From Citrobacter enshiensis (GTDB lineage Bacteria > Pseudomonadota > Gammaproteobacteria > Enterobacterales > Enterobacteriaceae): a DNA stretch of 64,000 bases. This document shows, piece by piece, positions 1 through 7,855 of the stretch (the stretch's first letter is position 1; every line of letters starts with the position of its first letter). The stretch lies in the NCBI RefSeq assembly GCF_029338175.1, contig NZ_CP119862.1, positions 992,001-1,056,000 of the forward strand, written 5' to 3'. Position numbers and translations under genes: made by a program. The notes under the pieces are model-generated. The model ran no database searches. It was given only the letters and a program-made list of their open reading frames with translations, and was not told the DNA's origin.

Positions 1-2
1 GG

Positions 3-170
3 ACGGTTTACCAGTGCCAGCACTGCCTCTATACCTGGCGTGATACCGAACCGCTGCGCCGCACCAGCCGCGAACACTATCCAGAAGCGTTCCGGATGAC
101 GCAAAAAGATATTGATGATGCGCCGATGGTGCCGAGCATTCCGCCGCTGCTGGCGGAGGATAAGCGCTAA
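3..170 (+). CDS. Hydroxyarylic acid decarboxylase subunit D, C-terminal part
   Basis: The open frame enters from the left edge and ends in TAA, giving 55 residues. It begins TVYQCQHCLYTWRDTEP and ends in a Pro-rich tail (VPSIPPLLAEDK). This matches my memory of the small subunit D (about 78 aa) of non-oxidative hydroxyarylic acid decarboxylases (VdcD/EcdD/KpdD type), with its CxxC zinc-ribbon-like half. In Salmonella and some E. coli the B-C-D genes of this UbiD-family decarboxylase lie next to mutS, which supports the call. Subunits B and C should lie left of the window. The exact symbol is not certain. Confidence 0.85.
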   Translation, partial: TVYQCQHCLYTWRDTEPLRRTSREHYPEAFRMTQKDIDDAPMVPSIPPLLAEDKR

Positions 171-179
171 TAAAACAGT

Positions 180-207
180 GCCGGGTGACGGCTTCGCCTT
201 ACCCGGC
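180..207. terminator. Hairpin after decarboxylase subunit D gene
   Basis: GCCGGGT (180-186) and ACCCGGC (201-207) form a perfect 7-bp stem about 10 bases after the stop codon. No clear T-run follows, so it may be a REP-type element rather than a strong terminator. The rest of 208-447 shows no gene, only one copy of a degenerate repeat (see 288-360). Confidence 0.5.
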
Positions 208-287
208 CTGGGAAATAAGCAGGTCTGTTTCGGTGCGAAAATTGAGCGCATGCAGGCGCGCTTGCAATAATTAATAGTTATCGTGAA

Positions 288-360
288 TGTTACCAGCTAC
301 CCATATATGACGATAGCTATGTGCATCTATTTTTTGATAACGAACGGCGGACATTAGCGT
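288..360 (+). repeat. Degenerate direct repeat, copy 1
   Basis: About 70 bases here (ACCAGCTACCCATATATG ... GACATTA) align with 1150-1222 (ACCGGTTACCCGTATATG ... GACATTA) at roughly 80 percent identity by eye, with a short gap. Both copies are on the plus strand and bracket the 176-aa gene at 448-978. They may be leftovers of a duplicated gene edge or promoter. Confidence 0.6.
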
Positions 361-447
361 AAACTCAACTTTTATATGAGGTGTTATTATACCCTGTAGG
401 GTTATTTAATTATTTGGATCCGCATACCATGAATAGGATGATGGGAT

Positions 448-978
448 ATGCTCAGACATTGTTGTACTTTTCTGCTGATAAGTTGTTTTTTAGTATTTTT
501 CGCGGATGCCGCATCAATAGAAGAGATAAATCGGTTTGATAAAATAATAGAAGTTGGTGATGTATTGAAGTGCTCGGCTTCTTTTAATCTAAAGAATAAT
601 GATAAAGTTTATAAAATAGATTCTTGGGCGATAATGAAAGTCCTTTCTTCTGAAGAAAATAAAAAGCGCTATCGCACAACACAATATTTTCGTCTGCAAG
701 GTACGCAGGTTCCCTATATCCGTTATGAAAGTATTGTTGTTGTTACTCGGGAAAGCCGTGGAGGAAGAGAAGAGATCGAGCCAGACAGTGTGCAGGTATT
801 TTACCCGACAGCGCCAGAGCAGGAGGCCGCACTGGTCAAGGAGGTACGCAATATGGCACCGTTCTATTACTCCTTTGAGAATATCACCTTTACGCATTTC
901 CCTGACTACACAGGAAAAGTGAAATACCCGGCAGTAGAAGAGGAAGTGACTCTGTATTGCCATTTGCTCGGGAAATAA
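448..978 (+). CDS. Secreted protein of unknown function
   Basis: The 176-aa protein is not recognised. It starts with a clear Sec signal (about residues 1-21, ending near FFADAAS). The mature part is soluble, about 155 aa, rich in Lys, Glu, Tyr and Phe, and is probably periplasmic. The ATG at 448 has AGGA about 9 bases upstream. The DNA is AT-rich compared with mutS and bracketed by a degenerate repeat, suggesting acquired DNA. No function should be assigned. An immunity-like or envelope role is possible only by analogy to other small secreted proteins in this window. Confidence 0.7.
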   Translation: MLRHCCTFLLISCFLVFFADAASIEEINRFDKIIEVGDVLKCSASFNLKNNDKVYKIDSWAIMKVLSSEENKKRYRTTQYFRLQGTQVPYIRYESIVVVTRESRGGREEIEPDSVQVFYPTAPEQEAALVKEVRNMAPFYYSFENITFTHFPDYTGKVKYPAVEEEVTLYCHLLGK

Positions 979-986
979 ACATTGAT

Positions 987-1015
987 ATGCCCGGCAATGT
1001 TGCGCTGCCGGGCAT
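987..1015. terminator. Hairpin after the secreted-protein gene
   Basis: ATGCCCGGCA (987-996) pairs perfectly with TGCCGGGCAT (1006-1015), 8 bases after the stop codon at 978. The loop is 9 bases. The following sequence (AGCGTTATTAT) is only partly T-rich, so termination is likely but not proven. Confidence 0.6.
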
Positions 1016-1043
1016 AGCGTTATTATACCAGACTCTTCTACCG

Positions 1044-1110
1044 GTAATGCCACCCGGTGGGCAACCGACAGGAGTGGGTAGGCCTGATAAGCAAAGCGCA
1101 TCAGGCAAAG
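1044..1110. repeat. REP/BIME-like element
   Basis: The segment around 1076-1108 (TAGGCCTGATAAGCAAAG then GCATCAGGCA) has the typical enterobacterial REP form, with two inverted arms around a short centre. An imperfect GC-rich arm (GCCACCCGGTGGGC) precedes it at about 1050. It lies between the secreted-protein gene and the second copy of the degenerate repeat. Confidence 0.65.
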
Positions 1111-1149
1111 GGTAATCAGCATGCGTTATCATGCGCAGGCTTATAATCA

Positions 1150-1222
1150 ATCACCGGTTACCCGTATATGGCGATAACTCTGTGTATCTATTTTTCTGAT
1201 AGCTGACATTAAAAATACATCG
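1150..1222 (+). repeat. Degenerate direct repeat, copy 2
   Basis: Counterpart of 288-360: TTACCCGTATATGGCGATAA ... GACATTA. It lies just past the 3' end of the Sel1-repeat gene and after the REP element. The two copies enclose about 860 bases that contain the secreted-protein gene. Confidence 0.6.
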
Positions 1223-1233
1223 GGGCCAGGACG

Positions 1234-2088
1234 TTAATCCAGTTTCTTTGCCATGATGGCATTAATTTTCTCGTCAGAGATTGCGCCCTCTGCTTTGGCT
1301 TTATTTAACCAGTATAATGCTTTTTCTTTATCAACACCTTTGACATCAAAACCCCAGGCGTAGATTCGACCTAGTGAAATTTGTGCATCAGGTAAGTTTT
1401 GAGCGGCCGATTTTTCAAACCAGTACTTAGCCTGTTGCATATCTTCGGGTACACCACTGCCTGCTAAAAAAAGCGTTCCATAATTATACTGTCCAATTCT
1501 ATCACCTTTTTCGGCGGCAAATTTCAGGTGCGAGGCCGCTTCTTCATAATTTTCTGCAACAGATGCGATAATTCCTAAGTTGGCATGAGCAATAGGATCG
1601 CCCTTTTCCGCTGCTTTGGTTAACCAGAACTTTGCCTTATCAAGATTCTGGAATTCCTTTGGACCAAATTGGTAGATGTTTGCGCAGTTCACCTGTGCCT
1701 GAATATTACCTTGATTTGCCGCTTTCTCGTACCAGGTGATCGCATTTTGATAGTCAGGGGGCGTGTTTTTATCCCCTTTTTGGGATATCAGTCCTAAATA
1801 AAATTCCGCTGCCGCATCACCCCGATTTGCCGCAAGATTGAACCAGTAAATCGCTTTATCGCGGTTTATGACACCGGTAGTGCCTTCGTTGTATAAAAGA
1901 CCTAACACTTTTTGTGATTCGATATCACCGCTCTGCGCTTTGGTGATGGTATCGCTCAGGATATCTTGTTTAGTTTGAGAGTAGCGCTTTTCAGCCTGAA
2001 TAAGATCGTCAATCGATGGGGCCGCTGCAGAATAGCCTGTAATGGGGATTTGAAGAATTAATAGTGCAAATAGAATTATTTTTTTCAT
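1234..2088 (-). CDS. Secreted Sel1-repeat (SLR) protein
   Basis: 284 aa with a Sec signal (MKKIILFALLILQIPITGYS, cut near AAAP). The mature protein is built of about six Sel1-like repeats of about 36 residues. Recurring elements include A..LG..Y..G (KVLGLLYNEG, ANLGIIASVA, ISLGRIYAWG) and KA..W...A...G (KAIYWFNLAANRG, KALYWLNKAKAEG). Such alpha-solenoid repeats bind proteins, often in the periplasm of enterobacteria. The partner is unknown. It lies downstream of mutS on the same strand, but a strong hairpin at 2160-2192 separates them, so it is probably expressed independently. Confidence 0.85.
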   Translation of the reverse strand: MKKIILFALLILQIPITGYSAAAPSIDDLIQAEKRYSQTKQDILSDTITKAQSGDIESQKVLGLLYNEGTTGVINRDKAIYWFNLAANRGDAAAEFYLGLISQKGDKNTPPDYQNAITWYEKAANQGNIQAQVNCANIYQFGPKEFQNLDKAKFWLTKAAEKGDPIAHANLGIIASVAENYEEAASHLKFAAEKGDRIGQYNYGTLFLAGSGVPEDMQQAKYWFEKSAAQNLPDAQISLGRIYAWGFDVKGVDKEKALYWLNKAKAEGAISDEKINAIMAKKLD

Positions 2089-2159
2089 ATGTATTTTGAA
2101 TGCTTCGTTGAATTACATTCTTTATTATACGCCACCTATTATTTGTCAAAAATAATCAA

Positions 2160-2192
2160 TTGTCCCCAATGGCTAAAAAACATCGGGGACAA
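2160..2192 (-). terminator. mutS terminator
   Basis: TTGTCCCC (2160-2167) and GGGGACAA (2185-2192) are perfect inverted repeats. With the adjoining AATG and CATC the stem reaches 12 bp with one G-U pair. On the minus strand the stem begins a few bases after the mutS stop and is followed by a T-rich stretch (TTGATTATTTTTGACA), as in an intrinsic terminator. Confidence 0.8.
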
Positions 2193-2197
2193 CACAA

Positions 2198-4759
2198 TTA
2201 CACCAAGCTCTTTAACCGATAAATCCACTCCAGCGCCTGGCGTGGCGTCAGGGAATCCGGGTCGAGGTTCTCCAGCGCCTCAACGGCAGGGGAGGTCTCT
2301 TCCGGGACTGACAGCAGAGACATCTGCGTACCGTCTACCTGCGTGGCGGCGGCATTCGGCGAAATGCTTTCCAGCTCGCGTAGCTTCTGGCGTGCGCGTT
2401 TAATCACCTCTTTCGGCACGCCCGCCAGCGCGGCAACCGCCAGGCCGTAGCTCTTGCTGGCTGCGCCATCCTGCACGCTGTGCATAAACGCGATGGTTTC
2501 ACCGTGCTCCAGCGCATCCAGATGGACGTTGGCGACGCCCTCCATTTTCTCCGGCAACTGAGTCAGTTCGAAGTAGTGGGTGGCAAACAACGTCAACGCT
2601 TTGATTTTGTTTGCCAGATTTTCTGCACAGGCCCACGCCAGCGACAGGCCGTCGTAGGTGGAGGTGCCGCGACCAATCTCATCCATCAACACCAGGCTGT
2701 TTTCAGTGGCGTTGTGCAGGATATTGGCGGTTTCGGTCATCTCCACCATAAAGGTTGAGCGACCGGAAGCCAGATCGTCTGCTGCGCCGACGCGGGTGAA
2801 GATACGGTCGATAGGTCCGATCTCCACGCTTTGCGCCGGAACATAACAGCCGATGTAGGCCAGCAACGCAATCAGCGCAGTTTGACGCATATAGGTACTT
2901 TTACCGCCCATGTTGGGGCCGGTAATGATCAACATCCGACGCTGTGGAGAGAGGGTTAGCGGGTTGGCGATAAACGGTTCAGAGAGCACCTGTTCCACCA
3001 CCGGATGGCGACCTTCGATAATCCGAATGCCCGGTTTATCCGTAAAGGTTGGGCAGGTGTAATTCAGTGTATACGCGCGCTCGGCGAGATTTATCAGGAC
3101 GTCCAGCTCAGCAAGCGCATTGGCGCTCTGCTGCAACACGTCCAGATGCGGTAACAGCAGGTCAAACAGCTCGTCATACAGCTGTTTTTCCAGCGCCAGC
3201 GCTTTGCCTTTGGAGGTGAGAACTTTGTCTTCGTACTCTTTCAGCTCTGGGATAATGTAGCGCTCGGCGTTCTTCAGCGTCTGGCGACGCACATAGTTAA
3301 TTGGCGCGAGGTGGCTCTGGCCACGGCTGATCTGAATGTAATAACCGTGCACCGCGTTATAGCCGACTTTCAGGGTATCCAGGCCGGTACGCTCGCGCTC
3401 GCGAATTTCCAGTCGGTCGAGATAGTCGGTTGCGCCATCTGCCAGCGCACGCCACTCGTCCAGCTCTTCATTGTAACCCGGAGCAATGACGCCGCCGTCG
3501 CGCACCAGCACCGGTGGCGCATCGACAATCGCCCGTTCCAGCAGCTCGCGTAGCTCCGTAAATTCGCCCATTTTTTCACGCAGCATCTGTACGGGATCTC
3601 TGTTCACCGTTTCTAGCTGCGCGCGCAGTTCCGGCAACTGCTGGAAGGCGTGACGCATGCGGGCGAGATCTCGAGGGCGGGCGGTTCGCAGCGCCAGACG
3701 GGCGAGAATACGTTCCAGATCGCCAACCTGCCGCAGTACGGGTTGCAGTTCGCTGGTGGCATCCTGCAACGCGCCAATGGTTTGCTGTCGTTCGGTCAGA
3801 ATTTTGGTGTCGCGCACCGGCATATGCAGCCAGCGCTTGAGCATTCGACTGCCCATCGGGGTGACGGTGCAATCAAGTACGGAAGCCAGCGTATTTTCCA
3901 CGCCTCCTGCCAGGTTTTGCGTGATCTCCAGGTTGCGGCGTGTGGCCGCATCCATGATGATGCTGTCCTGCTGGCGTTCCATGGTGATGGAACGAATGTG
4001 CGGCAGCGATGTGCGCTGGGTATCCTTCACGTACTGCAACAGACAGCCCGCGGCGCATAATCCGCGCGGGGCGTTCTCGACGCCAAAACCGATCAAATCC
4101 CGCGTACCAAATTGCAGGTTCAGCTGCTGGCGAGCGGTATCGATTTCAAATTCCCACAGCGGACGGCGACGCAGGCCGCGACGGCCTTCAATCAGCGTGG
4201 TTTCAGCGAAATCTTCCGCGTAGAGCAGTTCGGCGGGGTTGGTGCGTTGTAACTCTGCGGCCATGGTTTCACGATCGGCGGGTTCGCTTACGCGAAAACG
4301 TCCGGAACTGATATCCAGCGTGGCGTAACCGTAGCCTTTACCGTCTTGCCAGATAGCAGCCAACAGATTGTCCTGACGTTCCTGCAACAACGCTTCATCA
4401 CTGATGGTGCCTGGCGTAACAATACGTACGACCTTGCGCTCAACCGGGCCTTTGCTGGTCGCCGGATCGCCAATCTGTTCGCAAATCGCCACGGACTCGC
4501 CCTGATTGACCAATTTGGCGAGGTAGTTTTCGACCGCATGATGCGGGATGCCCGCCATCGGGATAGGTTCGCCCGCAGAGGCGCCGCGTTTAGTCAGCGA
4601 GATGTCGAGCAGTTGAGACGCACGCTTAGCATCGTCATAAAACAGTTCGTAAAAATCGCCCATGCGATAGAACAGCAGGATCTCCGGATGCTGTGCTTTC
4701 AGCTTGAGATACTGCTGCATCATGGGGGTATGAGAATCTAAATTTGCTATTGAAGTCAT
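2198..4759 (-). CDS. mutS: DNA mismatch repair ATPase MutS
   Basis: 853 aa, the same length as E. coli MutS and nearly identical along its length by memory. The N-terminal mismatch-binding loop is present ([12 protein letters not shown], with the Phe-x-Glu pair that stacks on mispairs). Also present are the Walker A site GPNMGGKST, the Walker B region [12 protein letters not shown] and the conserved [11 protein letters not shown]. It recognises mismatches and recruits MutL. An in-frame ORF runs 23 codons further upstream, but the ATG at 4759 gives the family start [15 protein letters not shown]. Those extra codons belong to a repeat that recurs at 6088-6148, so sequence upstream of the start comes from an inserted element. 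Confidence 0.98.
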   Translation of the reverse strand: MTSIANLDSHTPMMQQYLKLKAQHPEILLFYRMGDFYELFYDDAKRASQLLDISLTKRGASAGEPIPMAGIPHHAVENYLAKLVNQGESVAICEQIGDPATSKGPVERKVVRIVTPGTISDEALLQERQDNLLAAIWQDGKGYGYATLDISSGRFRVSEPADRETMAAELQRTNPAELLYAEDFAETTLIEGRRGLRRRPLWEFEIDTARQQLNLQFGTRDLIGFGVENAPRGLCAAGCLLQYVKDTQRTSLPHIRSITMERQQDSIIMDAATRRNLEITQNLAGGVENTLASVLDCTVTPMGSRMLKRWLHMPVRDTKILTERQQTIGALQDATSELQPVLRQVGDLERILARLALRTARPRDLARMRHAFQQLPELRAQLETVNRDPVQMLREKMGEFTELRELLERAIVDAPPVLVRDGGVIAPGYNEELDEWRALADGATDYLDRLEIRERERTGLDTLKVGYNAVHGYYIQISRGQSHLAPINYVRRQTLKNAERYIIPELKEYEDKVLTSKGKALALEKQLYDELFDLLLPHLDVLQQSANALAELDVLINLAERAYTLNYTCPTFTDKPGIRIIEGRHPVVEQVLSEPFIANPLTLSPQRRMLIITGPNMGGKSTYMRQTALIALLAYIGCYVPAQSVEIGPIDRIFTRVGAADDLASGRSTFMVEMTETANILHNATENSLVLMDEIGRGTSTYDGLSLAWACAENLANKIKALTLFATHYFELTQLPEKMEGVANVHLDALEHGETIAFMHSVQDGAASKSYGLAVAALAGVPKEVIKRARQKLRELESISPNAAATQVDGTQMSLLSVPEETSPAVEALENLDPDSLTPRQALEWIYRLKSLV

Positions 4760-4776
4760 TGGTTTGTGATGTCCAT
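4716..4776 (-). repeat. mutS start-region repeat, gene-proximal copy (possible att site)
   Basis: This 61-base segment spans mutS codons 1 to about 15 and 17 bases upstream. It recurs at 6088-6148 in the same orientation, offset 1372 bases. Positions 4735-4762 equal 6107-6134 over 28 bases, followed after one mismatch by 13 more identical bases (TTGTGATGTCCAT). The outer part is diverged. The segment between the two copies holds the Fic module. Confidence 0.85.
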
Positions 4777-5085
4777 TTTCTTTAATTTTAATGAGTGAGT
4801 GATTTTTGTTGTTCTCATTAAGTTTCACGGCGTCTCATTGGATCTCATGAACGTCTGCATTATCTGTTCATGGCTACATAGAGAGCATGATAACGGACTC
4901 TTTATGGCAGGAAAACAAGAGGCAGAGCCTCTGTCGTTTAAAACGCCAGAAATGATGATGTCAGGTGATAAGCGAAAATCGGATCTTGTACATTTCTCGC
5001 GGTACAACCGGAGTTGTGTCTTTCTTTTACCGGAACAACCGCCCTACAACTGACCATCAGATTATATGAAGTCGTGTAGAAACCT
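4777..5085. other. Gene-poor stretch between mutS and the small fic partner
   Basis: Two overlapping ORFs on opposite strands (84 aa plus strand from 4799, 60 aa minus strand to 4825) exist here, but neither has a good ribosome binding site, recognisable motif or convincing composition. I see no confident gene. Any mutS promoter now used probably lies here, because the mutS start is separated by 1.37 kb from its original upstream DNA. Confidence 0.4.
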
Positions 5086-5086
5086 T

Positions 5087-5130
5087 GGTATAATGGTTAT
5101 AGATTACACATTCGATAGCTGAGGAACCGC
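5087..5130 (+). promoter_or_regulatory. Extended -10 promoter and RBS of the small fic partner
   Basis: TGGTATAAT ends at 5094, a TGn-extended -10 with the perfect hexamer TATAAT (5089-5094). No good -35 is visible, which is common for extended -10 promoters. GAGGA at about 5121-5125 lies 6 to 7 bases before the ATG at 5132. Confidence 0.65.
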
Positions 5131-5131
5131 G

Positions 5132-5302
5132 ATGAGCAATAGCAAAAAAACGCAGGCGTATTATGTTAAGCCGTCTCGTGCCGACATCGTTCGCTCGGTA
5201 GCTACGTCAACCGCAGTTGAAACGGGTCAATCCTCTGAGAAGATCGAAGCTTCGCTTGAAGCTACGCGCAAAAAATTCGCCCATCTTCGCCTTGCCGTTT
5301 AG
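5132..5302 (+). CDS. Small protein, candidate antitoxin of Fic
   Basis: 56 aa, basic (MSNSKKTQAYYVKPSRADIV ... RKKFAHLRLAV), predicted mostly helical, with its own extended -10 promoter and a good ribosome binding site. The gene is convergent with fic and their stop codons overlap (fic TAA on 5299-5301 minus, this TAG on 5300-5302). Class I Fic antitoxins carry an inhibitory helix with the motif S/T-x-x-x-E-G/N. The stretch STAVETG fits except for Thr in the last position. Convergent layout is unusual for a Fic antitoxin, so the role is inferred from position, size and partial motif only. Confidence 0.6.
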   Translation: MSNSKKTQAYYVKPSRADIVRSVATSTAVETGQSSEKIEASLEATRKKFAHLRLAV

Positions 5303-5916
5303 TCACTGCGCAACGCCGTTTTGACCCAATAGCACATTGGGTTGTAGTCCATCGACATACCTGCATGGATAGCCGAAATGTATTTGGCTTTGTTTTGCTC
5401 CCAACTTTGATAATCCAGTGGTTTGTATCCTCCCTGAACCGCCATCACATCGGCTAAAAGTCGCGATAAACGTCCGTTGCCTTCCCTGAATGGATGGATG
5501 AGTATCAACTCTACATGGGTTACAGCAATAGCCTCAATGAGTTGTTCCTTGCTCATGTCGGTACAGGGTGTATATCGGGCCAGGTACTTAGTGTCGAATT
5601 CGTGTAGTAGCTTTGGCAACTGTGCAGAGGGGGCGAACATAAAGCTGCCCTTGCTGATGTTTACCGCTCTCTCTTGCCCAGCCCACTCGTAGATGTTCCC
5701 CAGCCAGCGGCGGTGCCAGTTTTTCAGCAGAGCAATGGTGAGCTGTCCTTGTGGAAACTGCTCTTCAAAAACAAACCGATAGAGTTGTTCTAACAGGACA
5801 AGTTCTGCCTCATCCATCTCATCAGAATGAGTAATCCCCAGCTTGTTTGCCAGAATTTGCTCACCAGAGTTTTTCTCATACAGTCCTTCACTACCGGAGA
5901 CATGGTATCGGCTCAT
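5299..5916 (-). CDS. fic: Fic-domain protein, probable AMP-transferase toxin
   Basis: 205 aa. The Fic core motif HPFREGNGR at residues 141-149 has the catalytic His and the GNGR phosphate-binding loop, matching the active consensus HxFx(D/E)GNGRxxR. Fic enzymes usually move AMP from ATP to a hydroxyl side chain of a target protein. No inhibitory S/TxxxE(G/N) helix is obvious at either end of the protein, so inhibition would have to come from a separate protein, probably the neighbour at 5132. The ATG has AGGA about 9 bases upstream. The gene sits inside the repeat-bracketed segment upstream of mutS. The target is unknown. Confidence 0.88.
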   Translation of the reverse strand: MSRYHVSGSEGLYEKNSGEQILANKLGITHSDEMDEAELVLLEQLYRFVFEEQFPQGQLTIALLKNWHRRWLGNIYEWAGQERAVNISKGSFMFAPSAQLPKLLHEFDTKYLARYTPCTDMSKEQLIEAIAVTHVELILIHPFREGNGRLSRLLADVMAVQGGYKPLDYQSWEQNKAKYISAIHAGMSMDYNPMCYWVKTALRSD

Positions 5917-5964
5917 GGGAACATCCTGCGTTAATGGGGGAAGAGATCGTTGGAAAACAAGAAA

Positions 5965-5993
5965 ATTATAACGCTGGACGAGTAGGACAACAA
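5965..5993 (-). promoter_or_regulatory. Probable fic promoter
   Basis: On the minus strand, TTGTTG (complement of 5988-5993) and TATAAT (complement of 5965-5970) are spaced by 17 bases, a good sigma-70 promoter pointing into fic about 50 bases away. Confidence 0.6.
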
Positions 5994-6087
5994 TTTTTCA
6001 TAATCAGATAGTTACAAGATCTCCGGTTAAAATATAGTTTTCTGTTTTAATAGAAAAAATCGTTAAAAATCAGTATTAACAGAACAA

Positions 6088-6148
6088 TGCACCATGGGAG
6101 ATTTAAAATCTAAATTTGCTATTGAAGTCATTGGCTTGTGATGTCCAT
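6088..6148 (-). repeat. mutS start-region repeat, distal copy (possible att site)
   Basis: Second copy of 4716-4776. Read on the minus strand it encodes [13 protein letters not shown], the mutS start, then diverges and stops (ORF fragment 6063-6266). The order suggests the original mutS head was here and that an element of 1372 bases inserted and rebuilt the gene start. The copy has no downstream mutS body and is not functional. Confidence 0.85.
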
Positions 6149-6149
6149 A

Positions 6150-6805
6150 GCCGTTCCCCCCGCCCGATTTACGGGTTAATTGACCCGGATTAATAATCTG
6201 CATCTCGCGGTACACCGCTGCATCGGGAAACATTTCGCCATAGTATGATGTTATTTCAAGCCGCAAAATTAATATCGCTGACTATTAATTCCAATTGCAT
6301 TAATAATAATTGAAGCAAGAATTAAACATGTCCTTAAAATGCAACAAACGGTTCATTTGAAATATATTCTTTAGCCACCATAATGGGTAATTCTACTAAT
6401 TATGGTAGTAGAAGTGATTGCTGGGATGGGGTAATGAAATTTATTGTGTATTTAATTTTATTGATTATAAATCAATGTGATGAGTTGTTTTTGTTGAATC
6501 TAACAAGACAAAGAAGACCTTTTAAAAACCTTTGCCAGGATTAATCCTATAATAGCCTTAAACCCTCTAATTATGGTGGGGAATGGCCGGATAATATTGA
6601 ATTGACGAAAAGCTTATGTAAACTTGTTTCCTGTTTGTTAAAAAATTCAGGATGAAATCGGGCCTTATTCTGTAAGGCTTTTGCGGTAGCTATACCCAAA
6701 GAATAGTAACACTCATAAAATGTCTGGAATATTCTTAGCGATCGCATTCAAATCAAATTCACCTCTCATATTGATCATTATCTAAATATCGCTACGGAAA
6801 AGCAT
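6150..6805 (+). promoter_or_regulatory. Long AT-rich control region ahead of the T6SS cluster
   Basis: No convincing gene occurs in these 656 bases. Visible elements include a perfect 8-bp inverted repeat, TTCTACTA (6391-6398) and TAGTAGAA (6406-6413). A 13-base motif CTAATTATGGT[A/G]G occurs at 6396-6408 and 6567-6579, and its core is inverted at 6375-6384 (CCACCATAAT). There is a TATAAT at 6548-6553 without a clear -35. The AT-richness and motif clustering suit H-NS silencing and a dedicated regulator, but neither is shown. Confidence 0.5.
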
Positions 6806-7300
6806 ATGAAAATGCGCGTACTGTTTTCACTTCTGTTTGTAATGGCAGTGGCGGGCTGTAAAGCGCCGCAGAAACCTGTGATTACCGACGATACCATCGT
6901 GACCAGCCAGGTGAATGGTGTCACGTTAACCCACCGACATGTTGTTGTTCCGCCTGCGGAATTTACGCCAGTGAACGAACCTTATCGCGCAATGTATCCG
7001 GCTTCTCTGATGAGCCGCCCAGACTACAGCGGAAAAGTCATCCGTACCCTTGAGACCGGTAAAACCTACACGGTACTGGGACAGGTAGAGTCCTTCTGGA
7101 TGGCGCTCGCCGACGAGGGCAACGATCAGTTGATCGGTTATGTGCCAATGCGGGCCGTGATTAAGGCCGACCAGTATGACGCGACGGTACGTAAGCAGGC
7201 CATGCGGCCGAAAGCGCGTAAGAAAACGACCTGCGTAGACGTGGACGGTAACAGCAAAGCCTGCAAAGACAGCGCCAACGGGACCTGGATCCTGAACTAA
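6806..7300 (+). CDS. SH3-domain lipoprotein at the head of the T6SS cluster
   Basis: 164 aa. The lipoprotein signal ends in VAGC with Cys18 as the lipid site. Residues about 75-125 resemble a bacterial SH3 domain (TGKTYTVLGQVESFWMAL ... IGYVPMRAV). The C-terminus is short and basic, with two Cys (TTCVDVDG, SKACKD) that could form a disulphide. It precedes tssJ by 23 bases and is probably its operon partner. A role in envelope anchoring of the T6SS membrane complex is plausible, but no function is known to me. Start ATG 6806 has GGAA about 7 bases upstream. Confidence 0.8.
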   Translation: MKMRVLFSLLFVMAVAGCKAPQKPVITDDTIVTSQVNGVTLTHRHVVVPPAEFTPVNEPYRAMYPASLMSRPDYSGKVIRTLETGKTYTVLGQVESFWMALADEGNDQLIGYVPMRAVIKADQYDATVRKQAMRPKARKKTTCVDVDGNSKACKDSANGTWILN

Positions 7301-7323
7301 ACGGGCTTCACGAGCTTATTTTT

Positions 7324-7827
7324 ATGAATAATAAAAATTTTCACAGGATGTGGTTGGCGTTTTTCGTGGTGCTATTCACCCTGGTTAGCGGTTGTTCATC
7401 GTCTTCACACAGCGATCCCTCCCGCTACAATCTGCAGTTTCAGGCCCATCCGCAAATCAATGATTCGGCGCCGCTCAAAGTGAGAGTGCTGCTGCTGAAA
7501 TCCGATGCGGATTTCATGTCCAGCGACTTTTATTCCCTACAGAACAACGCGTCGGCCACGCTTGGCGCGAATCTGCTTAACAGCGATGTGTTCTTTCTGA
7601 TGCCCGGCCAGCTTTCGAAAACCCTGAGCGGACAAAGCTCGCCTGAAGCACGCTACATCGGCGTGATGGCGGAATACCAGATGCTGGATGGAAAAAAGTG
7701 GCGCGTCTCTCTCCCGTTGCCTGTCCCTGGCGAAAATCATCTTTACCCGTTCTGGAAAGGGTCCGCAGACGAACTGCAGGCCAGCGTCTTTCTTGATGTA
7801 AACGGGATCCGGGTCATCAGCCAGTAA
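7324..7827 (+). CDS. tssJ: T6SS outer-membrane lipoprotein TssJ
   Basis: 167 aa with lipobox LVSGC (Cys24) followed by a Ser-rich linker. The mature part is a TssJ/SciN-type beta-sandwich (YNLQFQAHPQIND; LKVRVLLLKSDADFMSSDFYSL; RYIGVMAEYQ; WRVSLPLPV). TssJ anchors the TssJLM membrane complex in the outer membrane by binding the periplasmic tail of TssM. Ser25 after the Cys does not give inner-membrane retention. The gene is followed after 28 bases by tssK. Confidence 0.93.
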   Translation: MNNKNFHRMWLAFFVVLFTLVSGCSSSSHSDPSRYNLQFQAHPQINDSAPLKVRVLLLKSDADFMSSDFYSLQNNASATLGANLLNSDVFFLMPGQLSKTLSGQSSPEARYIGVMAEYQMLDGKKWRVSLPLPVPGENHLYPFWKGSADELQASVFLDVNGIRVISQ

Positions 7828-7855
7828 CGCGCTTCATAACAGGAATCACATCATC

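Noticed and set aside
4760-4828. N-terminal 23-codon extension of mutS
   Set aside because: The family start is MTSIANLD at 4759; the extension lies in the duplicated repeat and has no ribosome binding site.
6063-6266. 67-aa minus-strand ORF containing the mutS start
   Set aside because: It is the residual copy of the mutS head within the distal repeat, not a gene.
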